Assembly (NCBI RefSeq): GCF_016466415.2
Contig: NZ_CP066772.2
Span: 1,300,014 to 1,364,013 of the forward strand
Source: Ralstonia pickettii
GTDB taxonomy: Bacteria; Pseudomonadota; Gammaproteobacteria; Burkholderiales; Burkholderiaceae
Length of the DNA stretch: 64,000 nucleotides
Direction: 5' to 3'
Shown: piece after piece, positions 50,240-59,811 of the stretch
Layout of the letters: each line of letters begins with the position of its first letter
Numbering within the stretch: the first letter of the stretch is position 1
Position numbers and translations under genes: made by a program
Notes under the pieces: generated by a model
The model's database searches: none
Seen by the model: only the letters and a program-made list of their open reading frames with translations
What the model was told of the DNA's origin: nothing

Positions 50240-51112
50240 TCACATCTGGTCGACGGGTTCGGCAACGTCCACGCCGGCAAAACGCAGATACAGCGTGCGC
50301 AGCGCCTGCGTGAGCGGGCCCGGCTGGCCGCTGCCGATCTGCACGCCGTCGATGGACACCACCGGCATCACAAACGTCGACGCGCTGGTGTAGAACGCCT
50401 CGGCGGCCTGCTGGGCTTCGGCCACGGTGAAGGCGCGTTCTTCCAGCGTCAGGCCATGTTCGCGCGCCAGCGCCAGGATCGACACACGCGTGATGCCCGG
50501 CAGCACGGCGTTCGACAGCGGACGCGTGATCAGCCGCTTATCGGCGGTGATGATGAACGCGGTCGACGACGCGCCTTCGGTCACGCGGTCGCCGTCGGTC
50601 ATCCAGGCTTCGTGCGCGCCGGCGCGGGCGGCGATCTGCTTGGCCATCACCTGCGGCAACAGGCCCACGCTTTTGATGTCGCAACGCTTCCAGCGCAGAT
50701 CGGGCACCGTCGCCACAGTTGCGCCCTTCTTTGCGAGCGGGCTGTCGACGATGGACTTGACCTGCGTGAATGCCACGGCCGTCGGCGAGATGTCAGCCGG
50801 TATGCCGAAATCGCGCTCGGCCACGCCGCGCGTGACCTGCATGTAGACCACACCCTCGTCCAGCCCATTGCGCGCCACCAGCTCTTCGCACACGCGCGTC
50901 CATTCGGCGTCGGTGTACGGGTTGTCGATGCCGATCTCGGACAGCGATCGTGTCAGGCGGGCGAGGTGCGCGTCGTTGTCGACGAGCTTGCCGCGCGCCA
51001 CGGCGGTGACTTCATAGATGCCATCGGCAAAGGTGAAGCCGCGATCCATGACAGAGACGGTGGCTTCGGCGGCCGGCACGTATTGGCCGTTCAGGAAGAT
51101 GATTCGCGACAT
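50240..51112 (-). CDS. dat: D-amino acid aminotransferase (class IV PLP enzyme)
   Basis: 290 residues, the family length. Class IV features: ISVMDRGF-like AEATVSVMDRGFTFADGIYE at about 15-34, the PLP-binding lysine in RCDIKSVGLLP (about 146), and ATSTAFII-like EGASSTAFIITADKR. It transfers the amino group between D-alanine and 2-oxoglutarate for D-glutamate supply to the cell wall. Branched-chain aminotransferase is less likely given the short length and the DRG...ADGIYE start. Confidence 0.88.
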   Translation of the reverse strand: MSRIIFLNGQYVPAAEATVSVMDRGFTFADGIYEVTAVARGKLVDNDAHLARLTRSLSEIGIDNPYTDAEWTRVCEELVARNGLDEGVVYMQVTRGVAERDFGIPADISPTAVAFTQVKSIVDSPLAKKGATVATVPDLRWKRCDIKSVGLLPQVMAKQIAARAGAHEAWMTDGDRVTEGASSTAFIITADKRLITRPLSNAVLPGITRVSILALAREHGLTLEERAFTVAEAQQAAEAFYTSASTFVMPVVSIDGVQIGSGQPGPLTQALRTLYLRFAGVDVAEPVDQM

Positions 51113-51276
51113 GCTGGGAGAGAGGATTCAAGTGTGGGCGGGACTGCCCTGCCAACGAATCTACAGGATACGTGCGCGATCCTGCGAATACCGATGTGTG
51201 CCCACGTTATGCGAAAACGGCATGAAGCGCGATACCGCTCCGTTAAACTCTGCCGTTTTCGTCCGACCGCGCACCC

Positions 51277-51786
51277 ATGTCCGAAATCACCATCCGCCCG
51301 ATCGTCGCAGACGACCTGGCCGGCATCCTCGCCGTGCAGCAGGCCTGTTACGGCGAGGGGTTTCTGGAACCGGGCGATGCGCTTGCCAGCCGCTGGGCGC
51401 GCAGTCCGGCTGTGTGCCTGGTCGCGCTGCACGGGGCCGACGTGGTGGGATACCTGCTCTCGCATGCGTGGCACGCATGGACGCCGCCAAAATTGCACGT
51501 GCCACTCCCCGCCCCGGATGCGGCCGATGTGCTCTGGTTCGTGCACGACATGGCCATCGCGCCGGCAGGCCGTGGCCAGCGTTTGGGCGAGCAGCTTTAC
51601 GCCACGGCATCCGCCAGCGCCCATGCGCAGGGGCTGCGCCAATCCCGGTTGGTAGCGGTGCAAGGCGCGGATGTGTTCTGGCGGCGCCTTGGGTATCAGC
51701 CCGCCGACGTGGATGGTGCCGCGTTGGCCGCTCTGCGCGCGGTGTACGGAGAGGACGCAGAACTGATGGAGCGCGCGTTGCCGTGA
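51277..51786 (+). CDS. GNAT-family N-acetyltransferase
   Basis: 169 residues. The GNAT core is visible as LWFVHDMAIAPAGRGQRLGEQLY (about 88-110; acetyl-CoA loop RGQRLG) and LVAVQGADVFWRRLGYQPAD near 127-146. Substrate unknown. Divergent from the D-amino acid aminotransferase gene, with 164 bases between. Confidence 0.88.
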   Translation: MSEITIRPIVADDLAGILAVQQACYGEGFLEPGDALASRWARSPAVCLVALHGADVVGYLLSHAWHAWTPPKLHVPLPAPDAADVLWFVHDMAIAPAGRGQRLGEQLYATASASAHAQGLRQSRLVAVQGADVFWRRLGYQPADVDGAALAALRAVYGEDAELMERALP

Positions 51787-51890
51787 GCGGCCATGGCGTC
51801 ACTCCGTTACAATTTGCAACACCCGTATCGCTTCTGTAAGACTGCGCGCGCCCGCTTCTACTACAGTGCAGCGTCTTGAGGAATTCCCAC

Positions 51891-52214
51891 ATGCATAAGA
51901 ACTTCGCGCTGTACGTTCTGGCAGCCGCTGCAGCGCTGTCGTCGCAGGCGGCCCTGGCCCGTGTCAATGTCGATATTGGAATCGGTGTGCCCGTCGCACC
52001 GGTTTATGTCGAGCCCGCGCCGGTGTACGCCCCGCCTCCGCCGCCGGCCTACTATGCGCCGGCCCCCGTCTATGTCGCGCCGCAGCCGGTCATCGTTGCC
52101 CCCGGCTACTACGACGATGGGCGCGGCCGCGAATGGCAGGAACGTCAATGGCGCGAACAACGCTGGCGTGAGCGTGAATGGCGCCGGCACCATCGTCATG
52201 ACGACGACGATTGA
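51891..52214 (+). CDS. Small secreted Pro/Tyr-rich protein with basic WRE tail
   Basis: 107 residues from the ATG at 51891 (GAGG upstream). Signal peptide: hydrophobic 5-20, cleavage near ALA-RVN. The mature chain has a Pro/Tyr/Val/Ala-rich stretch (about 36-75; APVYVEPAPVYAPPPPPAYY) and a C-terminal segment of W-R-E repeats (EWQERQWREQRWREREWR) ending HHRHDDDD. Proteins of this composition are common in the beta-proteobacterial periplasm; function unknown. The His/Asp tail could bind metal. Confidence 0.72.
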   Translation: MHKNFALYVLAAAAALSSQAALARVNVDIGIGVPVAPVYVEPAPVYAPPPPPAYYAPAPVYVAPQPVIVAPGYYDDGRGREWQERQWREQRWREREWRRHHRHDDDD

Positions 52215-52232
52215 TCCGGCTCACCGCAGCGC

Positions 52233-52976
52233 TCAGGCGGCCTTCTTCGCCAAGCCCAGGTAGGTTTCGATCACGCGGGGGTTGACGGCCAATTCCTGCG
52301 CCGCGCCTTCGAGCGTCATATCGCCCGTTTCCAATACGTAGCCGTAGTCGGCGACCTGCAGCGCGGCGCGTGCGTTCTGTTCGATCAGCAGCGTTGCCAC
52401 GCCGGTTTTGCGCAGGTCGCTGATGATGTGAAAGATCTCTTTGACGATGAGCGGGGCAAGACCGAGACTCGGCTCATCGAGCATCAGCAACTGGGGCTTG
52501 GCCATCAGCGCGCGGCCCACGGCGAGCATCTGGCGCTCGCCGCCGGAAAGCGTGCCGGCTTCTTGCGCGCGACGCTCTTTCAGGCGCGGGAACAAGTCGT
52601 ACACCACCTCCATCTGGTCGAGATAGTTGCGCTCACCCGCACGCTTGCGGCGGTACGCGCCCAGCACGAGGTTGTCTTCCACGCTCATGGTGGCAAACAG
52701 CTCGCGCTTTTCCGGGACGAGGCACATACCGCGTGCCACGCGCTTTTCCACCGGCAGACCAGTCAGGTTGTGACCGAGATACGAGACCACGCCGCTGGCC
52801 GAGCCGGTCGTTGGCAGCGCACCCATGACGGCGCCAAGCATGGTCGATTTGCCCGCGCCGTTCGGGCCGATGACCGTCACGATCTGGCCCGACTCCACCT
52901 TCAGGTTGGCGCCGTGCAGCGCCTCTACCTTGCCGTAGCGGACGTGCAGGTCCTTCACTTCCAGGATGACTGACAT
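52233..52976 (-). CDS. livF: Branched-chain amino acid-type ABC transporter ATPase LivF
   Basis: 247 residues from the ATG at 52976. Walker A GPNGAGKST (about 37-45), LivF-typical FPRLKERRAQEAGTLSGGE (signature LSGGE about 139-143), Walker B LLMLDEPSLGLAPL and an IEQNA switch region. Energises the inner-membrane permease. Last gene of the livH-livMG-livF unit, 11 bases after the fused gene. Confidence 0.93.
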   Translation of the reverse strand: MSVILEVKDLHVRYGKVEALHGANLKVESGQIVTVIGPNGAGKSTMLGAVMGALPTTGSASGVVSYLGHNLTGLPVEKRVARGMCLVPEKRELFATMSVEDNLVLGAYRRKRAGERNYLDQMEVVYDLFPRLKERRAQEAGTLSGGERQMLAVGRALMAKPQLLMLDEPSLGLAPLIVKEIFHIISDLRKTGVATLLIEQNARAALQVADYGYVLETGDMTLEGAAQELAVNPRVIETYLGLAKKAA

Positions 52977-52987
52977 GCGCGTTCTCC

Positions 52988-54814
52988 CTATTCCACGCCG
53001 CCGAGGTAGGCTTCCAGCACTGCGGGGTTCTGCTGCACTTCCTGCGGCAGCCCTTCGGCAATCTTGGTGCCGAATTCCATGACGACCAGCCGATCGGTGA
53101 GGTTCATGACGAAGTCCATGTCGTGCTCGACCAGCAACACGCTCATGCCTTCGGCTTTCAGCTTGGTCAGCAGCGCGGCCAGCGCCTGCTTTTCCTTGTA
53201 GCGCAGGCCCGCGGCGGGCTCGTCCAACAGCAGCAGCGCGGGGTCGCAGCACAGGGCACGGGCGATTTCCAGAATGCGCTGCTGGCCCAGCGCAAGGCTG
53301 CCGGCTTCCTGATACATGCAATCGGCCAGACCCACGCGCTCCAGTTGACGGCGCGCTTCGAACAGCAGCTTCTGCTCTTCGGCCTGGTTCATGCGCACCA
53401 CGCTTGCGAGCACCCCGCCTTGCGCCGCAAAATCGCCGCGCAGGTGGGCGCCAAGGGCCACGTTCTCCAAGACGGTCATGCCCGACAGCAGTTGCACATG
53501 CTGGAAGGTACGACCGATGCCGCGCTTGACGATCTCGCGCGAAGGTTTGCCGCTGATGTGCTCGCCGCGGTAAAGCACCTCACCACGCGTGACCGGCAGC
53601 ACACCCGTCACCAGGTTGAAGGTGGTGGACTTGCCGGCGCCATTGGGGCCGATCAGGCCGATGATCTCGCCGGCCTTCACCTGGAAGCTGACGTCGTTCA
53701 CGGCAACCAGGCCACCAAACTCCTTGCGCGCGGCGCGCACGTCGAGGATCAGCTCACCGGCTTGCGGCTTCTCGCGCTGCTTCAGTGCCGGTGCATCGTC
53801 GGGTGCGCGCGCCGTCGGAGGCGATGGAAACAGCTTGCGGATGAAGGGCCAGACGCCATCGCGCGCGTACTGCAGTAACAGCACGAGCAGCACGCCGAAC
53901 ACGATGATTTCGAAGTTGCCGTTGGAGCCGAGCAGCTTCGGCAGGATGCTCTGCAGGCTGTCTTTCAGGATGGTCAGCAAACCCGCACCAAGCACCGCGC
54001 CCCACACGTGGCCCACGCCGCCGACCACCGCCATGAACAGGTATTCGATGCCGTAGTTGAGGCCGAATGGCGTCGGGTTCACCGCGCGCTGCAGATGCGC
54101 ATAGAGAAAGCCCGAAATGCACGCCAGCACCGCCGCAAACACGAAGATCACCACCTTCATCCATGCGGTGTTCACCCCCATCGCCTCGGCCATCGTGCCG
54201 CCGCCCTTGAGCGCGCGGATGGCGCGGCCTGGGCGCGAATTCAGCAGGTTCTGCACCGCCAGCACCGCCACGACAACGACGGCCCAGATCAGGTAGAACA
54301 TCTCGCGGCCGGTCTGCAGCGATTTGCCGAGCACGTTCAGCACCGGAATGCCGTTCAGCCCGTCGTACTTGCCCAGGAATTCCAGGTTGCCGAACAGGAA
54401 GAAGAGCGACAGGCCCCACGCAATCGTCGCCAGCGGCAGGTAGTGGCCTGACATGCGCATCGTGATCAGGCCAATCACATAGGCGCTGACCACCGTGATC
54501 ACCAACCCGGCCCACAAGCCGATCCACGGCGAGACACCGTACTGCGTTGTCAGATAGGCGGTGCTGTATGCACCGAGGCCAACGAACGCTGCCTGCCCGA
54601 ACGAGGTCAGCCCGCCTACACCCGTCAGCAGCACGAGCCCCAGCGCGACAAGGCTATAGAGCCCGATGTAGTTCAGAAGCGTGATCCAGAACTCGGGCGT
54701 GGGCACGATCGGGATCAGCACGAGCACGACCACGAACAACGCGGTCAGCACGCGGTTGCGCGAAAGCCAGCCGCGCTGCGCCGTGCCTTCGGAAGATTTG
54801 GTCAGCGTGTTCAT
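52988..54814 (-). CDS. Fused permease/ATPase LivM-LivG
   Basis: 608 residues from the ATG at 54814 (GAGGAATA upstream). Residues about 20-325 form a LivM permease with 8 to 9 membrane segments and the motif GLTSFGQAAFVGLGAY (68-83). A roughly 25-residue linker rich in Pro and Lys follows, then a full LivG ATPase with Walker A GPNGAGKST at 389-397, LALGQQRILEIAR and Walker B LLLLDEPAAGL. One gene thus replaces two. Such fusions are known in Burkholderiales. Substrate is not necessarily an amino acid; the neighbours suggest an aromatic or related acid. Confidence 0.92.
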   Translation of the reverse strand: MNTLTKSSEGTAQRGWLSRNRVLTALFVVVLVLIPIVPTPEFWITLLNYIGLYSLVALGLVLLTGVGGLTSFGQAAFVGLGAYSTAYLTTQYGVSPWIGLWAGLVITVVSAYVIGLITMRMSGHYLPLATIAWGLSLFFLFGNLEFLGKYDGLNGIPVLNVLGKSLQTGREMFYLIWAVVVVAVLAVQNLLNSRPGRAIRALKGGGTMAEAMGVNTAWMKVVIFVFAAVLACISGFLYAHLQRAVNPTPFGLNYGIEYLFMAVVGGVGHVWGAVLGAGLLTILKDSLQSILPKLLGSNGNFEIIVFGVLLVLLLQYARDGVWPFIRKLFPSPPTARAPDDAPALKQREKPQAGELILDVRAARKEFGGLVAVNDVSFQVKAGEIIGLIGPNGAGKSTTFNLVTGVLPVTRGEVLYRGEHISGKPSREIVKRGIGRTFQHVQLLSGMTVLENVALGAHLRGDFAAQGGVLASVVRMNQAEEQKLLFEARRQLERVGLADCMYQEAGSLALGQQRILEIARALCCDPALLLLDEPAAGLRYKEKQALAALLTKLKAEGMSVLLVEHDMDFVMNLTDRLVVMEFGTKIAEGLPQEVQQNPAVLEAYLGGVE

Positions 54815-54818
54815 CGGC

Positions 54819-55871
54819 TTATTCCTCTTCCTCGACATGCTTGGTGGTGAGCGATCGCCACAGCAGCACCGGAATGATGAGCGTGAACACGATCACCTCC
54901 TTGAAAGCCGACGCCCAGAACGATGAATACGACTCCAGCAGCCCCACCAGAAGCGCACCCAGCGCGGCCACCGGATAGCTCACGAGCCCGCCCACGATGG
55001 CGCCAACGAAGCCCTTCAGGCCGATCAGGAAACCGGACTCGTAGTAGACCGTGGTCAGCGGCGCAATCAGGATGCCGCACAGCGCACCGAGCGCCGCCGC
55101 CAGCGTGAAAGCCAATCGCCCGGCCTGTGTGGTCCCGATGCCGACCAGCCGCGCACCCAGCCGGTTCACCGCCGTGGCCCGCAGCGCCTTGCCCGAGACC
55201 GTGCGGCCGAAGTAGAAGTACAGCGCCACGATCATCAGCACCGATACAGCCACCACCCAAAGGCTCTGGCCCGACACACTGAGCGCGCCCAGATCAAAGC
55301 GCGCATCGGAAAACGCCTCCGTGCGCGAGCCTTCTGCGCCAAACATCACGAGGCCCAGGCCGACCATCGCAAAGTGCACGCCCACCGAAACGATCAGCAG
55401 CACGAGCGTGCTGGCTTCGGCCAACGGCTCATAGGCCAGGCGGTAGATCATGGGGCCCATCGGAATGACGATCAGCAGCGTCAACGCCACCTGCGCAAGC
55501 ATGGGCAGCGTCATCGGGCCCAGCATGCGAGCGGCGACGTACACGGCAACCGGAAAAACAAGGTATTTGCCTGCATAGACGGCGCCCGTTCGCAGCGCAT
55601 GCAGGCGCAGTTCCGGTTGCAGCAGCGTACGCCCCATCTCGACGAGGAACGTCAGCACGCCCAGCGCTACAAGCATGCTGGCCGACAGCGGCGCCTTGTT
55701 GGCCTGGATGGCAGCCAGCGTGAGCGCGCCGTACGCGACGAATTCGCCCTGCGGGATGAAGATCACGCGCGTGACGGAAAACACCAGCACGAGCGCCAGT
55801 GCCAGCAGCGCGTAGATCGCGCCCGATGTCACGCCGTCTTGCGCCAGGATGGCGGCAATCGACAAATCCAT
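54819..55871 (-). CDS. livH: ABC transporter permease LivH-type
   Basis: 350 residues with about 9 hydrophobic segments. It starts [20 protein letters not shown] and contains the family stretch [16 protein letters not shown] and [19 protein letters not shown]. First gene of the transporter unit, with the IclR gene 114 bases upstream. No periplasmic binding protein gene is present in the window. Confidence 0.92.
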   Translation of the reverse strand: MDLSIAAILAQDGVTSGAIYALLALALVLVFSVTRVIFIPQGEFVAYGALTLAAIQANKAPLSASMLVALGVLTFLVEMGRTLLQPELRLHALRTGAVYAGKYLVFPVAVYVAARMLGPMTLPMLAQVALTLLIVIPMGPMIYRLAYEPLAEASTLVLLIVSVGVHFAMVGLGLVMFGAEGSRTEAFSDARFDLGALSVSGQSLWVVAVSVLMIVALYFYFGRTVSGKALRATAVNRLGARLVGIGTTQAGRLAFTLAAALGALCGILIAPLTTVYYESGFLIGLKGFVGAIVGGLVSYPVAALGALLVGLLESYSSFWASAFKEVIVFTLIIPVLLWRSLTTKHVEEEE

Positions 55872-55985
55872 GAAGCTCCTCGTTCTTGTAATCGTGGAGT
55901 TCGCGCCGGATGTGAGCCGGGCGAGGGGGCGCCACGCGTTACGAGATAGTAAATTTCTTACGACAGGATGAAATTGGCGACAACC

Positions 55986-56870
55986 CTAACGCACCGCCCT
56001 GCTTCGACGGCTGCCGGCTTTCGCAGGGCGTTCCGCGGGTGCCTGCAGCATGGCAGACAAGCGCATCACGAACGTGCGCAACGTGTGCTCCAGCTCGCCG
56101 CCGCGCTGCGCGTGAAACAGCGGTTGCAGGTTCAGCGCGATCAACACCAGCACGAGCTGCCCGCGTGCACCGAACACCGGCAACGACAGCGCGTTCACGC
56201 CCGGCAGCAGGCTGCCCGACACCCACGATGCGCCTTCGGTGCGGACGTCTTCGCACAGGCGGTAGTAATCCGTCAGAGACCGCGGCAAACCGGGGAGATC
56301 GTCACCGGCACGCTCGTGCAGTTCGCGTTCCACCAAGGGCAGCGTCTGTTCCATCGGCTGATAGGCGCCGAACAATCGCCCGGTGGCGGAATTGAGCATC
56401 GGCAGGACGTCGCCAATACGCAGGTTCACACCCGGCGCACCACCCGCCTTCTCCCAATGCACGACAGTCGGGCCGCGATCGCTCCACACGGCAATGCCGA
56501 TGGTGTGACCGGTCTGGTCTCGCAGGCCGGCCAGCAACGGCCGCGTGCGGACGATGGCATCGGAACGGTTGAGGCTGGCCAGGCCCAGGCGAAGCGCAAA
56601 CGGGCCCAGTTCGTAGCGGCCGGTCAGCGGATCTTGCGACACCGCGCCCACGCGCTGCAGGCTGACCAGATAACGATGCGCCTTGGAGGGATGCATACCG
56701 GCGGCGCGCGCGAGATCGCCGAGCGCCATTGCCCGCATGGCACGCGTGAGCGCCACCAGTAATTGAGAGCCGACTTCGATGGATTGGATGCCCGAACGGT
56801 CGCGGTTTGCGCGCGCGTCTTCTGCATCGCCATCGGTGGGCAGGTCGTCTTCGACTTCCGTGGTCTCCAT
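55986..56870 (-). CDS. IclR-family regulator of the liv/monooxygenase locus
   Basis: 294 residues from the ATG at 56870. An acidic N-terminal tail of about 25 residues precedes the winged HTH (ALGDLARAAGMHPSKAHRYL, about 48-67) and the IclR effector domain (GIAVWSDRGPTVVHWE and ALSLPVFGARGQLVLVLIAL). The basic C-terminus ends RRSRAVR. It is divergent from the MBL/monooxygenase genes and precedes the transporter genes, so it likely controls both. Confidence 0.9.
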   Translation of the reverse strand: METTEVEDDLPTDGDAEDARANRDRSGIQSIEVGSQLLVALTRAMRAMALGDLARAAGMHPSKAHRYLVSLQRVGAVSQDPLTGRYELGPFALRLGLASLNRSDAIVRTRPLLAGLRDQTGHTIGIAVWSDRGPTVVHWEKAGGAPGVNLRIGDVLPMLNSATGRLFGAYQPMEQTLPLVERELHERAGDDLPGLPRSLTDYYRLCEDVRTEGASWVSGSLLPGVNALSLPVFGARGQLVLVLIALNLQPLFHAQRGGELEHTLRTFVMRLSAMLQAPAERPAKAGSRRSRAVR

Positions 56871-56958
56871 GTCTCGGGGCGTATTGGCTGGACGGGGCCG
56901 ACAAAGTGCTGCGAGCGTAGCACGCAGCAACGCGTAGACGGCCGTTTTTGGTTTTTAT

Positions 56959-56976
56959 GCATTGTATAAACAATGC
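56959..56976. promoter_or_regulatory. Palindrome, candidate IclR operator
   Basis: GCATTGT-ATAA-ACAATGC, perfect 7-bp arms and a 4-base centre, lies in the divergent region, 89-106 bases from the IclR start and about 170 from the MBL start. Confidence 0.5.
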
Positions 56977-57014
56977 TTCTAACCATAATCAACGTATACC
57001 CTAGGCGCGTCTCC

Positions 57015-57028
57015 AGACCGTGCGGTCT
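57015..57028. promoter_or_regulatory. Second palindrome in the divergent region
   Basis: AGACCG-TG-CGGTCT, perfect 6-bp arms, followed directly by TATGAT (57028-57033), a possible -10 box for the MBL gene. It could be a second operator or part of the leader. Confidence 0.35.
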
Positions 57029-57145
57029 ATGATTGCCAGCGTTCGGCATGGCTTGCCCTCAGCCCAACCCAACGCAGGCTTCCCGAGCCACGCATGTTGA
57101 AACGTAATTCCCCCAACCGTAATCCACTACACCAGGAGTGACAGA

Positions 57146-58105
57146 ATGGCCAAAGCCTTCGCCTCGCAAGCCGACCTCGAGGCCAAACAAGTCACCTTCA
57201 CCCAGCTCTCCCCCAACGCTTACGCTTATACAGCCGAGGGCGACCCGAACTCCGGCGTCATCATTGGCGACGACTCGGTGCTGATCGTCGACACCACCGC
57301 CACGCCCGCGATGGCGCAAGACCTGATCGCACGCATCCGCGCCATCACCGACAAGCCGATCAAGCACGTGGTGCTGTCGCACTATCACGCGGTGCGCGTG
57401 CTGGGCGCGTCGGCCTACTTTGCCGAGGGCGCACAGAACATCATTGCCAGCCGCGGCACGTACGAAATGATCGTCGAGCGCGGCGAGGCCGATATGAAGT
57501 CCGAAATCGAGCGCTTCCCGCGCCTGTTTGCCGGCGTGGAAACCGTGCCGGGCCTGACGTGGCCGACGCTGGTGTTCGAGCGCGAGCTGACACTGTTTCT
57601 GGGCAAGTTGGAAGTGAAGATCCTGCACCTTGGCCCCGGCCACACGAAGGGCGACACGGTGGTGTGGATTCCGTCGCAGAAGGTGCTCTTTTCCGGTGAC
57701 CTCGTCGAATACGACGCCGCCTGCTACTGCGGTGACGCCCAACTCGAAGAATGGCCCGCCACGCTGGATGCACTGCGCGCGCTCGGCGCCGACAAGCTCG
57801 TGCCGGGCCGTGGCCCCGCGTTGCTCAACCCGGGCGAAGTCGACAAGGGCCTCGCTTATACACGCGATTTCGTGTCTACGCTGCTGCAACGTGGCAAGGA
57901 AGCCGTCGCGCAGAAGATGGACCTGAAGGCCGCCATGGCGCATACCCGCGCGGCCATGGACCCGAAATTTGGCAGCGTCTTCATCTATGAGCACTGCCTG
58001 CCGTTTGACGTAACGCGCGCCTTTGACGAGGCCAGCGGCATCAAGCACCCGCGCATCTGGACCGCCGAGCGCGACAAGGAAATGTGGGCCGCCCTGCAAG
58101 GCTGA
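57146..58105 (+). CDS. MBL-fold protein with atypical metal motif
   Basis: 319 residues, preceded by AGGAGTGAC. The metallo-beta-lactamase fold is clear (SGVIIGDDSVLIVDTTAT, GPGHTKGDTVVW with His165, FSGDLVEY with Asp184). In place of the HxHxDH metal motif it reads HYHAVR (79-84): the first two His remain, but Asp and the last His are Val and Arg. It may bind one metal only. The next gene, a flavin monooxygenase, begins 2 bases after its stop, so it probably acts in the same pathway, for instance as an esterase or lactonase. Confidence 0.87.
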   Translation: MAKAFASQADLEAKQVTFTQLSPNAYAYTAEGDPNSGVIIGDDSVLIVDTTATPAMAQDLIARIRAITDKPIKHVVLSHYHAVRVLGASAYFAEGAQNIIASRGTYEMIVERGEADMKSEIERFPRLFAGVETVPGLTWPTLVFERELTLFLGKLEVKILHLGPGHTKGDTVVWIPSQKVLFSGDLVEYDAACYCGDAQLEEWPATLDALRALGADKLVPGRGPALLNPGEVDKGLAYTRDFVSTLLQRGKEAVAQKMDLKAAMAHTRAAMDPKFGSVFIYEHCLPFDVTRAFDEASGIKHPRIWTAERDKEMWAALQG

Positions 58106-58107
58106 AC

Positions 58108-59787
58108 ATGAATCCCGACTTCCAGAACCGCGTCTTCGCGTATGCGCCGTGCGCCGAACAGCAACCCGGCGCGGCCACTAAAGCGCGCCCCGTTGTCATC
58201 GTCGGCGCCGGGCCGGTGGGGCTGGCCACGGCCATCGATCTGGCGCAGCAGGGCGTGGCCGTGGTCGTCGTCGACGACGATTGCACGCTGTCGACCGGCT
58301 CACGCGCGATCTGCTTCTCCAAGCGCTCGCTGGAGATTTTCGATCGGCTCGGTTGCGGCGACTGCATGATCGACAAGGGCGTGAGCTGGAACGTCGGCAA
58401 GGTCTACCTGAAGGACGAGCTGCTCTACAGCTTTGACCTGCTGCCCGAAACCGGCCACCGCCGGCCGGCGTTCATCAACCTCCAGCAGTACTACGTCGAG
58501 GGCTTTCTCGTTGAACGCGCGCAAGCCTTGCCGAACATCGAACTGCGCTGGAAGAACAAGGTGACGGCCCTCACGCAGGATGCCGATGGCGTGACGCTCA
58601 GCATTGAGACGCCCGATGGCACGTACGCACAGCGCGCGCGGTACGTCGTCGCCGCCGATGGCTCGCGCAGCCCGGTACGCCACATGATGGGCCTCGAAGC
58701 CCGCGGCCAGACCTTCAAAGACCGCTTCCTGATCGCCGACGTGCGTATGGATGCGCCGTTCCCGAGCGAGCGCTGGTTCTGGTTTGATCCGCCGTTCCAC
58801 CCGAATCAGTCGGTGCTGCTGCACCATCAACCCGACAACGTCTGGCGCATCGACTTCCAACTCGGCTGGGACGCCGACCCCGTCGCCGAGAAACAACCGG
58901 AGCGCGTCATTCCACGCGTGCGCGCGCTTCTGGGCGAAAACGTCGATTTCGAGCTGGAATGGGTCAGCGTCTATACGTTTTCATGCGAACGCATGGACCG
59001 CTTCCGCCACGGCCGCGTGCTCTTCATCGGCGATGCAGCGCACCGGGTGTCGCCGTTCGGTGCGCGCGGCGCCAACAGCGGCTTGCAGGATGCCGAGAAC
59101 CTCGCGTGGAAATTGCGCATGGTGCTTGCCGGCGATGCGCCCGACGCCCTGCTCGACACGTACGCGAGCGAGCGCGAGTTCGCTGCCGACGACAACATCC
59201 GCCACTCCACCCGCTCGACCGACTTCATCACGCCCAAGAGCGCGGTCAGCCGGCTCTTTCGCGATGCCACACTGCGCTTGGCCAAGCACTATCCGTTTGC
59301 GCGAACCCTGGTCAACAGCGGACGGTTGTCTACGCCGACAGTGCTCGAGGGCTCTGCATTGCAGACCGAAGATGAAGCGCCCTTTGCCTGCACGCTCGTA
59401 CCCGGCGCTGTCGCACTCGACGCGCCGGTGCGCACCGCCGATGGCCGCGCCGATTGGCTCCTCGGTCATCTGCACAGCGGCTTCACGGCGCTGCGTTTCT
59501 GCGGTGCCGGAGAACGCGTCGAAGCGCTACCGCTTCGTACGCTGGCAGTCTTCCCGGCCGGCGGCATCGGCACCGCTTCAGCCAACGTGACGGCGCTGGA
59601 AGACATCGATGGCCTGGTCGCACAACGCTATGACGCACGCCCCGGCACGACCTACCTGATCCGCCCAGATCAGCACGTCTGCGCACGCTGGCGCGCGCTT
59701 GAGGCTGCCAAGCTGGCCGCTGCGTTGCTTCGCGCCACCGGGCAAACGGCGCCGGCAGCAGAGCCGCATGCCACTGTCTCCGCGTGA
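58108..59787 (+). CDS. FAD-dependent aromatic monooxygenase, MhpA/PheA-like
   Basis: 559 residues from the ATG at 58108. FAD motifs: VVIVGAGPVGLATAIDLAQQ (about 30-49), the DG motif VVAADGSRSPVR (about 190-201) and the GD motif GRVLFIGDAAHRVSPFGARG (about 300-319). A thioredoxin-like C-terminal domain is present. Such class A flavoproteins hydroxylate phenolic rings with NAD(P)H and O2. The substrate is unknown; it is grouped with 3-(3-hydroxyphenyl)propionate hydroxylases by overall layout. Confidence 0.9.
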   Translation: MNPDFQNRVFAYAPCAEQQPGAATKARPVVIVGAGPVGLATAIDLAQQGVAVVVVDDDCTLSTGSRAICFSKRSLEIFDRLGCGDCMIDKGVSWNVGKVYLKDELLYSFDLLPETGHRRPAFINLQQYYVEGFLVERAQALPNIELRWKNKVTALTQDADGVTLSIETPDGTYAQRARYVVAADGSRSPVRHMMGLEARGQTFKDRFLIADVRMDAPFPSERWFWFDPPFHPNQSVLLHHQPDNVWRIDFQLGWDADPVAEKQPERVIPRVRALLGENVDFELEWVSVYTFSCERMDRFRHGRVLFIGDAAHRVSPFGARGANSGLQDAENLAWKLRMVLAGDAPDALLDTYASEREFAADDNIRHSTRSTDFITPKSAVSRLFRDATLRLAKHYPFARTLVNSGRLSTPTVLEGSALQTEDEAPFACTLVPGAVALDAPVRTADGRADWLLGHLHSGFTALRFCGAGERVEALPLRTLAVFPAGGIGTASANVTALEDIDGLVAQRYDARPGTTYLIRPDQHVCARWRALEAAKLAAALLRATGQTAPAAEPHATVSA

Positions 59788-59811
59788 GTTGAATACCGAT
59801 CACCGATCGCC

